From Pseudisothecium myosuroides (lineage: Eukaryota > Streptophyta > Bryopsida > Hypnales > Lembophyllaceae), in NCBI GenBank assembly GCA_951799445.1, contig OX637289.1, forward strand, positions 3,946,501 to 4,010,500: a DNA stretch of 64,000 nucleotides, in the 5' to 3' direction. The notes under the pieces were generated by a model. It did no database searches. It had not been told where the DNA came from and was given only the letters and a program-made list of their open reading frames with translations. This document shows positions 45,600 through 56,994 of this stretch, piece after piece (the stretch's first letter is position 1; the number at the start of each line of letters is the position of its first letter). The position numbers and the translations under genes are program-made.

Positions 45600-45870
45600 A
45601 TCATCACTCTATGTACATTCCAAAATCAATATGTACCTAATTATGTGGAAGAAATAACTTTAGAACATCTACCAAAAAAAACTTTGACCCTTTGTAATTT
45701 TTGCATACCGTATCCAAATGTTACATTCTTTAGTGTATTGGAACCTCCTTTCTCTTGAGAACAATAAAATATAAAAATTTGACTAGTCTAATAATAATAA
45801 CTAATAATAACTAGTTTTAGTAACAAAAAGTGACGGTTTGGGGGGTGCCTACCTCATATTTGCCAAATAA
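45600..45870. repeat. Dispersed repeat shared with 61860-62110
   Basis: Both stretches contain, in order, AAAACATCTAC/AGAACATCTAC, CATTGGAACCTCCTTTC/TATTGGAACCTCCTTTC, and TCTAATAATAATAA followed by AAAAAGTGACGGTTT/AAAAAGTAGTGGTTT. Same orientation, moderately diverged, no coding capacity. Confidence 0.65.
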
Positions 45871-45909
45871 GGGAATGTACTGAATGACCACTTGGATAAT
45901 TCCGGTTTA

Positions 45910-46393
45910 AGGTAGGAGGCTCAAATGTTGGAGGGGCAATTGCAATTGCCGAGTAGACGGTTATGAATAGTGTGCACAAATTTTCAAAAATGGATCAAAG
46001 TTTGTTCAATGTGCTTTTTGCTTTTTAATTGTGTTCATAAATCCCTTCGAGTAAAATATACATTAATGTAAGGCTAAAATAAATAAAAGCATAATGTGGA
46101 TCATTCTCTGAGAGCCAAAATTATAGAAACTTTCTAATTTTAAAGTGCTCCATTCAAAGGATGATTTTAATTAAGATTGGTCCAGTCTATGAGCACCATT
46201 AGCTACCTACACACCTTTCACTTTGAAAATTCATAGTTAATTCATTCTAAGCTAGAAAATTATGATTTAAATTGTCAATGATTTTTTTCACTTTTCTCTT
46301 TCTACCAAAAATATGTGAAAAATGTTACACTCTACTAATTTTCCTATAAAGGTTCATTATCTCTTAGATGGTCAGTTTAAGAGCCTCCTACCT
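45910..46393. mobile_element. TIR element Q1 (AGGTAGGAGG ends, TA target)
   Basis: AGGTAGGAGGCTC at the left and its inverted copy at the right are each flanked by TA (45908-45909, 46394-46395). The interior resembles 4550-4990. Non-coding. Confidence 0.7.
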
Positions 46394-46395
46394 TA

Positions 46396-47472
46396 AAAGT
46401 TAAACCAGCTACTCTGGCTAGTGTGAGGATGGAGCTGAGTGGATCAAAGGGTTCATTGCTGATTGCGACTCCTTAGTAAATTGGCCACAAATGATGTCAA
46501 ATAAAAATATACTTCCGGTTCACTATGACAAGTTAGACCAAGTAGACCAAGAAATGAAGCTTTGAGACTTGCAATTGGTCTAATGACAAGGTAGACCAAT
46601 TCTAAGTCTTCAAACAAAATCAATGACTCTGCTCACAAAGTGTCAACAAGCCTTCAAGCATCCTTCAGTCCTACTCCTCTACGAGTATCTCCTATTTTAT
46701 GGTGGTTAATTTTTTATCTATACGATCACTCCTGTCTGTTGTGGGTTTCTCAATTCAAATTTGAAATCAAATTTTCCAAATTTTATCATCGGTGGTAAGT
46801 AAAAGTTTGTACTTTTGGGAGGGGGGGTATCCTTTAGCTATTGCCCCCCCGTTTGATCCATCCCTAAGTGAGAAAATGTGAGGCACAAGTTTTCAAACAA
46901 TTAGTTTATTTTAGTTGGTTTTTTATTTTATTACATCCTGCCTCCAGACGAACCCCCAATTGATTTACCCTCTCCAATCCTCCAACTGAATCCCCTAGTT
47001 GATTTTTTATTTTATTACCTCCACCCCCCCAAACAACCCCCCTCCCCCTTGGGCTTGATTAAATCAGCCCACTCCACCCATTCTTGTATTTTATAGTGAG
47101 CAATCTAGTAGCAATCCATATGGGTTAATGGCATTTCCGTATGTATTTCTTGTCCATATCAATATCCTATCTTAGAGTATCCATATCAAAATTGTTAGAT
47201 TGCCTAGATCAACAATGGTCATTTAACTTTCTATAGACCACATCAACGATAGAGGAGGGGGTTTCTTCTTCAACCAAAATAATTGACGGCTCCAATTATT
47301 TGGGGGTGGGGGGTCAGGGAGGGTGGAGGGTGGAGGGTGGTAGCGGTGGCATCAACTTTTCAATGGATAGTACAACTCATCATTCTCCTTGTGACCTTTC
47401 CAAAATATGAAATGAATTAATGAAAATTGCGCTATAATGTGGAGTCTGATCAAGTCAAGTGAAGATGTGCAT
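46396..47472. other. Intergenic with G-rich and C-rich tracts
   Basis: 46820-47060 has several C runs (minus-strand G runs). 47306-47341 is GGGGTGGGGGGTCAGGGAGG continuing as GGTGGAGGGTGGAGGGTGG, a sequence able to form G-quadruplexes. No gene is supported. Confidence 0.5.
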
Positions 47473-47476
47473 TTAA

Positions 47477-47691
47477 CCCTTAAAGGACATTTCATGTCAA
47501 GGCTCGGTCAAACTTCATTAGATTTCTACATTTAAACACACATTTCAAAATTTTGATATTTTTCACATGTATGAATATGTGTCTAGAATTTAATATAACT
47601 TTTTCATAATTATAAACGAAATCAACAACTATGTGAAAATTCAGATTTTGACTTTCAAAATGCTCGTAGGGCTTGCAATGTCCTTTGAGTG
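47477..47691. mobile_element. TTAA-flanked element G (215 bp)
   Basis: TTAA (47473-47476) then CCCTTAAAGGACATTTC; right end CAATGTCCTTTGAGTG then TTAA (47692-47695). The inverted ends share TTAAC.CT.AAAGGACATT. A related right end is at 34210-34275. Confidence 0.7.
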
Positions 47692-47969
47692 TTAAGAACA
47701 GGCAAGTTCGTATGCTCAATTTTGCCTTGCAAAATGTTTGCAATGGGCTTAGATAAACATCTGAAAATTGTGTGCACTTCTGTTTTCGGATGGTGTTATT
47801 GATACAAATATCGGTATTTTCTTATTGTTGAACTTGTGTATCTCAAATGGTAGTACACATGTAAGAGCAAGAGTCACGTGGCTTCGGATTGCAAGCTCTT
47901 TCTGTACCAAAGAAAACAAGTCAAATATTAGATTAAGGTACTCGCTATCTGAAGGTTTGAGCGCCTTAA

Positions 47970-48507
47970 CCCCTTAACGTCCATCGTGTTCTATTAGAAG
48001 AATATATTGGAATTGATATACAAATAAAAGTTGTAGATTTTGAGTTAGATTTCATCCATATGGTTAGATTTGCCAAAGCTATCACCAATATTTTTTTTAT
48101 AAATTTTGAAATTGAAATTTCAAAATTCCTTCTAAATTCGATTATAAGCAAAATATTATCATTTTTGAGAATTTTTTTGTTGGAATGGATTTGAAATGAG
48201 TTTCTCTTGACATGGTGATTTTTTGAAATTTTTGTGTTCTTAAAATCTATGACCTCATTTTTGCAAATCTAGTTTTTGAACTAGAGTCAATGCAATTTTG
48301 GCTTGGTCAACCACTTGACATACTTCCACATTTGTAATTTTAGAAAAGTTTGTACTCTAGTCACTCCAAATCCAACCATTAGATAGGACAACAACTTGAT
48401 AAAGTATCTCCACAAATTAGGATGACTTTCATCCAAGCAGAATGAGAAAGAAACAAGAGTTTCAATCTGTTCATTGTTCAGAAATTGGACGTCGGAGCGC
48501 TTCAAGG
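47970..48507. mobile_element. TTAA-flanked element S (538 bp)
   Basis: TTAA (47966-47969) then CCCCTTAACGTCC; the right end GGACGTCGGAGCGCTTCAAGG is followed by TTAA (48508-48511). The ends share TTAACC...ACGTCC with interruptions, so the pairing is less certain than for elements A and F. Confidence 0.5.
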
Positions 48508-48511
48508 TTAA

Positions 48512-49454
48512 TCTAAACTACTAACTATTTGCAGAATGAAACAATTTGGGCAAGCATGGAGAAGGTGATGTTGCGATAGAAAAGCAGTTGATAAACTCGA
48601 TTCTTCAAGAACCATTTCTAGGTTAGCCATAGCAGAACTTATACTTTGGCAAGCTGGATTTGGAAGACACTCAAATCAACATAATAGCATTCATATTTGG
48701 TAAACGTGACTCTTGAAAATATTGAAGAACTAAATTACTGAACTAAATAAGTTTATTGTGCCAAGTCCTGAAATGATATGTATTAGATAATTGATGAGCC
48801 GCGCTAGCGGTGAATAGATTATCATACATAACTGGTTCTACATTTTTCAATTACAACCATTGATCTTCATGATCCAAGGGTGTAAGAAGCAAGTTGAAAG
48901 GAAAGAAGGTTATGTAAAGATGAGTATTCCAATGATCTCAAAATGTTAAATAATATGCGAGCCTCTGCATTGGAGAAAGAGAGGCTTTCAACGAAGAGCA
49001 GAGGAGAGCAGGTGATGCAGCTGAATTGCTATCACCGTTGATAGCTAATTGCAGAACTTGATTCTATAGGAAGTTTAGCCTCCAAGATGGAATTTCTGAA
49101 AGAGTGGCCCTAGCATCACTTCAATGAAAAAATTAAAGGCATGCTTTGAGATGTATATATGTCAGTTTGTCCCTTTTGGAGGTATTAAGGTAGAAGTACC
49201 TATTTCCGTTAACTTAAGCAATTCAGCCTGTCAAATAATAAATAATTAAATACATAAAATTCCAAGAATGAATATTTTTTTCAATATAAATGTGGATTTT
49301 TCATTCGAACCCATTCTGGTTTCATAAACTCACCTATTACGATTACCTTCAGCACCTCTCCCTACGGAAGGAAGGAAGAGAGAGAGTGGACAAGAAGGCA
49401 CAAATATAGAATCTATTTCAATAAACAGTGCATCCCACTCTTGTCGACAATGTC
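48512..49454. other. Intergenic, nothing recognised
   Basis: CCTATTTCCGTTAACTTAAGCAATT at 49199-49223 resembles the inner end of the TIR element at 60875. No gene. Confidence 0.4.
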
Positions 49455-49682
49455 ACCTTATAAAGCCAACATGGGGGATGCCGGTGTGGTGGCCGAGGAA
49501 CGAAGCGCACGCCTCACGGCGTGGGTTCGCCCAACTACGCGCTCGGGACGCTGGCGTATTGAGCTCTTCATCCGACCCGTCTTGAAACACGGACCAAGGA
49601 GTCTAACATGTATGCGAGCCGGTGGGCGGCAAACCCATTGAGGCGCAAGTAAACTGACAGGCCCCGACCGCAAGGGGGTGAT
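49455..49682 (+). rRNA. Fragment of nuclear 25S (LSU) rRNA
   Basis: GGATGCCGGTGTGGTGGCCG leads into ACCCGTCTTGAAACACGGAC, CAAGGAGTCTAACATGTATG and GCGAGCCGGTGGGCGGCAAA, then CCCATTGAGGCGCAAG. The GAAACACGGACCAAGGAGTC segment is one of the most conserved stretches of eukaryotic LSU rRNA, in the 5' third of the molecule. Only about 230 bp are present, in plus orientation, bordered by AT-rich repeat DNA. It is therefore an inserted fragment rather than an rDNA unit. The similarity includes both the conserved core and a plausible plant-type variable part upstream; both outer limits are approximate. Confidence 0.88.
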
Positions 49683-49796
49683 TGGAAATGGGTACTTTGA
49701 CCTTAATGCAGGTGGTAAGGCAATGATGGTAGCTGATAAAAGAAAAAAAAGAAAACAATGTACGTGCACGTTTTACAAGGATTCAAACAAAATTAA

Positions 49797-50520
49797 CCCT
49801 TGAAGGGTCCTTTGTGTCTCTATAAACAACCCGTATTTAGCCCGGGTACACAACTCCCATATTATACGGCTATGATTATAATCACTTATAATGCATTTTA
49901 GTCCAATTTCAAGGGATACAATTTGTTTTAATGTAGAAAATTCTTGTAGCCTTTTTAACAAGGAATCCAAAAACATAATTATATATATGAATTGATATTT
50001 CTTTGGAACAATAATAGCATTAAATAACTAATTATATGAGGGTTTTTAATACATGTATCATGGGATAAGCTACCCAACTTTGGGGGCTTTTTAATAAAAA
50101 TTTAATTTTAATTGGAGGGAACTTCTTGTAAATAATTTTAAAAATTGCACTTAGGTGTTTCAATTCTTCATATATATTGTGAGTTTTTTTCTCATATGTA
50201 TGCAATTCAACAATTTTTACATTAACTTTTCTTTTAATATGGTCTTCACCTAACTTTTGGGTCTTTTTAATTTAATATAATTTTTACAAAAGTCATCCTC
50301 TGAGCTGTTTTAATGCCAATGACCCTTGTGTATAATACATGAGTTGTGTACCCGGGGTATTTAGTCTTATAACTCTTCAATTGTCATACACTATTATTTA
50401 CATACTATCATGATAATTTACGTTGTACTTAGAAGAATTTGATCAATGTTTCTCCAATCAAATACCACCAAATTCATAATATACTACACGGTTGCAAAGG
50501 GCTTTTAGACCATTCAAGGA
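49797..50520. mobile_element. TTAA-flanked element H (724 bp)
   Basis: TTAA (49793-49796) then CCCTTGAAGGGTCCTTTG; right end GACCATTCAAGGA then TTAA (50521-50524), an inverted TTAA(C/T)CCTTGAA.GGTC. Near both ends lie opposite copies of GGGTACACAACTC. Non-coding. Confidence 0.75.
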
Positions 50521-50524
50521 TTAA

Positions 50525-51134
50525 ACAACTAGTAGATGGAAGAATACTTGGTAGACTTAGAAGCAGTTAGCAGTTAACTACATCAGACTTATAACAAAGG
50601 AGACTTGCATTAGAGTAAATTGAATTGCAATGAAAGTGGAACATCTATATTTACATTCATATCGATCATTGAATGAGCAAGGGTGTACAAAGATCTAAAC
50701 TTCGACGCAGATTTTTTTATGAACTAAAATCAGGAATCCCTCTATTCAACTTATAACTACTTGTAACAGAAAATTGGATCCTCGTGATAGATGCAGTATC
50801 AATTCCACCCTTCCACCCTTCCTTTCAGAACATAGTTTTGATGAAACTTTATACTGAAGATCGACTTCAACTATCATAAGAAGATCTAAACTTCAACACA
50901 AAATTTCTAGTGAACTAAAACCAAGAGTCCCTCTATTTAGCTTGCATATCAAGTACTTGTAACTTGCATATCAAGTACTAGTAATCGGATTTTGTAATAG
51001 ATGCTATACCTTCCACCCTTCCTATTGGAATAGAATTTTGATGAAACTTGATGTTGAAGATTGACTCCAACTATCGTATGAAATGAAAGGCACTTTTATG
51101 AAGCACATACAATTCAAGACCTCAAGATCACACC
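50525..51134. other. Region downstream of the sHSP relic
   Basis: A diverged direct repeat of about 180 bp is visible: AAAGATCTAAACTTCGACGC ... TTGATGAAACTTTATACTGAAGAT at 50690-50865 and AAGATCTAAACTTCAACACA ... TTGATGAAACTTGATGTTGA at 50880-51060. No gene. Confidence 0.5.
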
Positions 51135-51536
51135 TCAAGCAATTTCAATATGGCGGACCTTTGGCTTTGATACAAGCCATTTAGGAATCTCCACGATAAG
51201 AACACCGTCCTGCACGTGAGCATGCACTTGGTTTGTATAGGTGTCGAAAGGGATCTTAAACTATCGAGAGAAATTGCCACTTGGACGCTCAATGCAATGC
51301 CAAGTATCGTTCTCATGCACCTCCTCTTTCTTCCACTCTCTGCTAATCTCCAACGTCTTGTCATCCGACACTTGAACTTTCACTTCCTCTTTCTTGAGCC
51401 CCCGCATGTCAGTTTTAAAGATGTGTGCCTCAGGTGTTTCGTGCCAGTCAAACTGTGTGTTAGGGGCTTGTGTGTTGACCTGGGCAAATAGCCGTCCGCT
51501 TCTGTAATTGGAGATTCGATCCCACATTGTGCCCAT
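51135..51536 (-). pseudogene. Class I small heat-shock protein (Hsp20) with an in-frame stop
   Basis: The frame from ATG 51536 encodes FDWHETPEAHIFKTDM, GLKKEEVKVQV and TWHCIERPSGNFSR, the first part of an alpha-crystallin domain of the cytosolic class I type. TAG at 51261-51263 (codon 92) interrupts it where the family has a basic residue before the F(K/R)(I/L)P motif. The frame then continues without a shift through FKIPFDTYTNQVHAH, VQDGVLIVEIPK and KPKVRHIEIA to TGA at 51135. The GVL motif is intact, whereas the I-x-I/V tail is only approximate. The usual N-terminal arm (with DPF and W motifs) is missing or strongly shortened. A solo LTR lies immediately upstream, 3 bp beyond the ATG. Read-through is conceivable, but a nonsense-inactivated relic is more likely. 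Confidence 0.85.
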
Positions 51537-51539
51537 TGC

Positions 51540-51911
51540 TGTTACGGACACCGTAAACAAATACAATCTTGAGCAAGAAATATATAAAAAGTAAAAAAGC
51601 TACTATTACGGACTCGTAAACAAGAGCAAGAGCAAGAAATATATCAAAAGTAAGAAGCTACTATTACATACACCTTAAACAAGAGCAAGAGCAAGAAATA
51701 TATCAAAAGTAAGAAGTTAGAATATAAAAATCAAGAAACTAGACTAACACAAGAGAAGTGTTGTCAAGACTAAGGACATCCTAATATACTACGGAGTACT
51801 ACCTAATTTCTATTCTTAATCTAGGAAGTTATACTTCCAATCTAGGAAGTTCTATTTCTAATCTAGAAAGCTCTTCTAGTCTAAGCTTCATGTTACCATA
51901 TGTCCGTGACA
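51540..51911. mobile_element. Solo LTR (TGTTACGGACA...TGTCCGTGACA), TSD ATTG(C/G)
   Basis: The 372 bp unit starts TGTTACGGACA and ends TGTCCGTGACA, nearly perfect inverted ends with TG...CA. ATTGC (51535-51539) and ATTGG (51912-51916) look like a 5-bp target duplication with one change. Inside are about 2.9 tandem copies of a 58-bp unit (GCTACTATTACGGACTCGTA ... AAACAAGAGCAAGAGCAAGA) and short AATCTAGGAAGTT repeats, composition typical of copia-type LTRs. No internal retrotransposon sequence was found beside it. Confidence 0.75.
51545..51720. repeat. 58-bp tandem repeat within the LTR, ~2.9 copies
   Basis: Successive units carry ACGGAC(T/A)C(G/C)(T/G)AAACAA, GAGCAAGAAATATAT and AAAAGTAA(G/A)AA in order. 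Confidence 0.8.
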
Positions 51912-51916
51912 ATTGG

Positions 51917-53277
51917 ATTGTAAGTTAAGTTCCACGACCACCAAACAAGGAAAGAGCTATGTCCGCCTCATCATACAATCTGATGGGAGCTACTACACTA
52001 CAAGGATCCCTGCCCAAAACACTCATGTAAAAAGCAATAACAATGTTCAAGAAACATCAATGGAGTTTGCAGTTGTCCATGTGTTTCAAGAAAATAAAAA
52101 TAAAAAATCACTCAAACATAACTGATAAATGTGAGGCTGTCTTTTGAGTGGATAGTGAGGTCCGAGGTGATCTGATCTTCAGTTGCAGTGCTGCTTCGAG
52201 ATGAGGGTGGAGATAAGATCCTGTAGTCTACCGAGCTTCGTGAGTGGCACTCCTGTTTGGAATGAGCGTGGCAACTTGTGGGGCGGGAGGTATAAATGCA
52301 CTTGCTCACATGCAAAGTATGCCATGTCCCACATTCTTTCCCTCCCTCCGTCACCACTCGAGCTCCTCCGGGACTTTAACTTATGAAAGTTGGGTTCCAC
52401 TGGATTCGTTCTAGTCTCAAGTGCCAACTTTAGTTCGATTCCACTAGATTCGTACTGCTCAAGTCTCTAGTGGAACTGTGGAACCCAACTGTGAAGTTTA
52501 ACTTGGACCTCACTCTACGGTCGACACTGTACTGCTGTACCCAGCGAAATAATGAACAGTCGAGACTGCTACTGTAGGTTGTGTTGGGCTTGGGTGCTTC
52601 AGTTCTCCCTCAGTTGCACATTTGCAGTGGAATCTTCTTTTCAATTTCGAAACACACACACAGACCCCTAAAAATAAAATCTTTGATAATAATGATCAAT
52701 CAATATTGAAAACGTGATCAATTGAAAACGCGGGCGGGAACTCCGTCTCACTGGCAGGGTGGATGACTACTGTAGTTGACGACCTGTTCATGTTGCCAAC
52801 TTCAATAATGCAATTGTCAACGACGGTAATAATAACTTATGAGCTGCGGTATGCCCAGGGAGTGAGACTCTCCAACTAAATTCGGCAGCTAAGCTTACTG
52901 TATCAATTCACACTGGAGGATGTGAATCTCTCCCCTTCAATCAACTCGGGGATCTCCGGCGGGAACCACATTGAGTGACGGAGTTGGATCCCCTTTTTGC
53001 TTTTAACTTATTATTATCTCACCAAAGGGAAACAAAAAATGCAGCCATGAGTGAGTTGGACATTTAACACAAACCACACTCAGCATTGATACAGTAAATA
53101 CAGCAGTTCAAAGTTCCAACTCTTCAGCTGCTCAGGGAGTCTTGGCGGTGGTGACGTGGTGTTGTTTTTGGTATTTTTTTACACAAATGAAACGGAATTT
53201 CATTGCAAGGGTTAAAAATGACAAACCTGCCAGCCACAAGTGGCCTGAAAAGGGGTGGTATTTTTTCAAAAGCACAC
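51917..53277. other. Intergenic, possible former sHSP upstream region
   Basis: TTCAAGAAACATC near 52045 resembles a heat-shock element, but only weakly. 52390-52495 has a short inverted repeat (AGTTGGGTTCCAC). No intact gene. Confidence 0.35.
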
Positions 53278-53279
53278 TA

Positions 53280-53607
53280 AGGTAGGAGGTCCTGAAATCG
53301 CTCATTTAAGAGCTGAAACTGAATTTTGGGGAGGTGAAACGCCTCAAAATATTTTTCACTGAATTTTCCTTGAAAGACAAGAGGAATTGGCATCTAACCC
53401 AAGTCGTTTCATATTTTTTGGAACTTTCTAGAATTAGTTATGAAATTTTGAAGTTGAAGTGGCATAGGGCTCTGAAATCGCCCACCCCCTAAAATGTACA
53501 CTATTTGTACATCGCTGAAGGCTATGAAAAAGCAACATGTACAAGCAGTGTACATATGAGTAGGGGGGGCGATTTTAATGCCCGGTCGATTTTAGGACCT
53601 CCTACCT
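53280..53607. mobile_element. TIR element Q2 (AGGTAGGAGG ends, TA target)
   Basis: AGGTAGGAGGTCCTGAAATCG and its inverted partner bound 328 bp, with TA on both sides (53278-53279, 53608-53609). Same ends as Q1 but a different interior. Non-coding. Confidence 0.75.
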
Positions 53608-53987
53608 TACCATAACATAATGTTGCTAACAGGGTTGGTCCCTTCCCCTTGGAGGAGGGATCATTCCTCCTTGGATACTTGGGATTCAATTCAGTTTAAT
53701 TGGAGAGAATGCAATTGGCTCCTTTTGATCAAAGCTGTCAGGGATGAAAGCAAGCCATTGGTAAGACGCACTCATCAGACACATGGCAACTCGGAACTTG
53801 CAATATAAACTGGCTACACTGTGCAAACCAATGATGGAGGCTCCACATTTGAGGGGGAGCAAAAGGGACCCCCTAAACGTTGGTAAATAATGTTATGAAT
53901 AGGGCCCAAGTGAACCGACTCCCTCGCTTGTGTTCCCTAAGTCATTCCAAGTGTGCATGTACCAAAAAAAAAAAAAATTGTGCTTAA

Positions 53988-54248
53988 CCCTTAAACGCCG
54001 GGTTGGTGAACGTGGAAAACATCCCTTTTGGCACTGTATGACATCATCTACTTTGGAAAAACCAGAAGTGCTCACTAGAGGTCAATCTACAATTCATGAT
54101 ATCCCCTTTCCACACAAAATTCCAAGGATGAATAGTTGTGGTTTTGTCCTACACAAAAGGATTTTTTTTGAACAAATAAGAAGCCCATTGCATGAAGGAT
54201 TCTCTCTCATTCATCAACCAAAAAATGGCCGTGGCGTTGTTTTTGGGT
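53988..54248. mobile_element. TTAA MITE B (~240 bp family)
   Basis: TTAA (53984-53987) then CCCTTAAACGCCGGG; right end GGCGTTGTTTTTGGG then TTAA (54249-54252), the best preserved ends of this subfamily. The interior matches copies at 23757, 34353 and 44440 (ACACAAAATTCCAAGGATGA). Element C abuts directly to the right, giving TTAATTAA at the junction. Confidence 0.8.
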
Positions 54249-54256
54249 TAATTAAC

Positions 54257-55173
54257 CTATAAAGAACCAAGGCTTTTTCCATCAAAAAACACTCAAAACT
54301 GCCATTTTTATTGCGAAGAGCAAAAAACTTTAAAAATTGTTTTTTTTGCATATCTAACCATAGGATCTTATACTAGACTTGTATAAGTATGTATGAAAGA
54401 AATTTCAGTAACTTTGATCGCCTAGATTGCAAGATATCTGCATCTAAAGTGAAGAAAATAAGTTTTTTTACTGCTTGTTTGACTAGAGTTTTTGGCTTTG
54501 AATTTTCTTAACTCAAAATCTTTGTACTATTGATTTTGATTTTCTAAATTTTTATGTTGAATATTTGAGTTGAAAATCCAAGAAAAAAATTTAACTTTCA
54601 TTCATTAAAAAATTGTTAAGGCAGAAATAGGTTCAAGAATGAAGGGAAAACAAAACCATCAATAGCTTAAAGATGGAAATGAAACACAATAATTCCAACA
54701 GTAAGATTGTTCTAGCAACCAATTTTAACCATGTCTAACAATTTTTTTTGGAAAATTATAAAAACTGCATTGAAAAATGAATTCTATGAGGTTTTTTTTT
54801 CAAAAGATGCTTTGATTGCCTAAAAAACTAAGATTGTCCATAACTTTTTCATCACAAGTCCAAATTGAATGACTAAAAGCTTCAGGTGTAGACAAAAAAT
54901 ATAATATTTTAGTGAAAAAAATTGAAAAATATATTCTGACTTTTTTTGTACTACCCGCCGATCTCCGTTTTTGAATTATTGTGCCATAACTTTTGCTTTC
55001 GAGCACCGATTGAAATAAAAATTATACATCCATGAAGCTCTTGTAGAATTACACATCCTCAAATTTTTTTAAAAACATTCAGTACAAATTGAGACATTAG
55101 GAATTTACATGGATCCAAATTGTCCCTTGACAGGACAAATTGTCCCTTGACAAGACAAACAGTCCTTCAAGGG
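54257..55173 (+). mobile_element. TTAA-flanked element C
   Basis: TTAA (54253-54256) then CCTATAAAGAACCAAGGC; right end GTCCTTCAAGGG then TTAA (55174-55177). It is a 917 bp inverted counterpart of element A. It contains the core CATAGGATCTTATACTAGAC ... AGATTGCAAGATATCTGC. No coding capacity. Confidence 0.8.
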
Positions 55174-55177
55174 TTAA

Positions 55178-56994
55178 TTTATCTTCTACACCTCTCCTAG
55201 CTAATTTGAGGCCTCTAATTGAGTTGTATATATGAATTCAAAATTTGAAAATTTTATCATGCTTGGCAAATAAAAAATTTCAACATTTTCCGCGTAGGTA
55301 AAATCAGGACAAGCAAGGCAGAGGTTGGTTCACCCCAGCTCCATAATAGTAGCAAGCTTACTAGCCATGCCCGCCTATTGCCTCAGGGTCAACCTTAGTA
55401 TCCTCCAAATTCTTGCTATTTATAAGTGAAGAGTTTTGGTTTTATTTTCAAGATGGAATCACATGTGTAATATTTGTCATAAAACTTTCAAATTTTTTGC
55501 AAAAATTTCAAATTACCTTGAATTTTTGAAGAAAAAAGATGAAATATATATCAAATACAAATCATGTTCAAAAAATCCTAAAATTTTCTAACATTTTAGG
55601 ACATTATAGTATAGAGAATTATATTGTAATGGAATTCTTTTATCTCTCCAAATTTAGAAACTAAAGGCTACAGATCCTTAACTTTAAACTCAACTAAAAT
55701 GCTTAATTTTGAAAAAAAATTAAAATTTTCAACTGGAGTAAAACTCTCACTTCAAAAGCTTCATTTTTATGTAATCAAAATCAAAAAAATAGTTTTGAAT
55801 GTCAAAATCAAGTTTTAAGGGAAAATACTCAAAGTATTGAAATACATTGGATAGTGTACCATTCTTTTGATAATCTACCCTATATAAAATCAAGAAACAA
55901 CTAAGATGTCTTAAACTTCATTCAATGACGTGGATATAGTATGCATCAGTAAATTTGCATACAAAAAATTGGATGAAAACCATCCATTGTTCAGTATACA
56001 CAAAGTCTAATTGACCATTCAAAAGACCCTAAACCCATCGTGTCCTTCTGATGTGAAATTTTATTGGTATTGGTAAGTCATCATTAATTAGAAAATGTTT
56101 CATCTAGAATCTTGCTTAGATTGAAGACATCAATTTTGAAGATGTACAAGGCTTAAACATTATAACTTTTTATCTATTTATAGTATTCCTATCACTAACA
56201 CTTTAAAAATTCATAACTTACTTATATTGTCCAAATAATGTATTGTAGATTGTTTTAGAATCCTTCTTCATTGACCAATTCTATCCAATAGAAACAAATC
56301 TTGCCAATCAATAGCATGCTTAGTTGCAAGTTGTGGCAATTAGATGTGTACAAATCATCATTTGTATTTTATTAAGTTGTGAAATATATATATATATATA
56401 TACCTTAAATTTGCAAAAGATAAAACTGAATCATTGGAAAGGACTATTGAAACTCGGTTTATGAAGTTTATCCCCTAATGTCTTCTTTAGAGACAAAGTA
56501 AAATATATGCAAACACTTATAGTCTCAATTTTTGACATTATATTTTGAAATTTATTTTTAAAAGATAGGAGAACAAATTAGCTTTATTGGAAATGAAGTT
56601 AATACTTCACTTAGTTCCGTGAGGAAAAGTTATACAATCCAAAGTAAAATAGCCTAACTTTGGCAACAAAATAAAATCACAAACATTTGAATTTAAAAAA
56701 TATATTATTTTATCATAAAATAAATTTTAGTATGTATGTAAAGCTTTTGTTAATTCCATTTGTATTATTGATGTAAAAATTGTGAAGAATCTTATTTTAT
56801 TGGCAATCAAAGCATCTTCCTAGAAAAATAACTAACGTAATTTTCAATTTTCACAGTTTTTCAAAAATCAAAAATCTAGATATTTTTAGATTACTTGCTA
56901 GAACAATTTCACTATTAGAATTGACATACTTCAGTTCTATTTTATCTCAAGGAAGGCACTTCATATATAATAAATAAACAAATTGCGTACAAAG
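55178..56994. other. AT-rich intergenic DNA
   Basis: No gene or clear element ends. (TA)n at 56387-56402. Confidence 0.4.

Noticed and set aside
49458..49769. Open frames across 49441-49769 on both strands
   Set aside because: They overlap the 25S rRNA fragment and are non-coding shadows of it.
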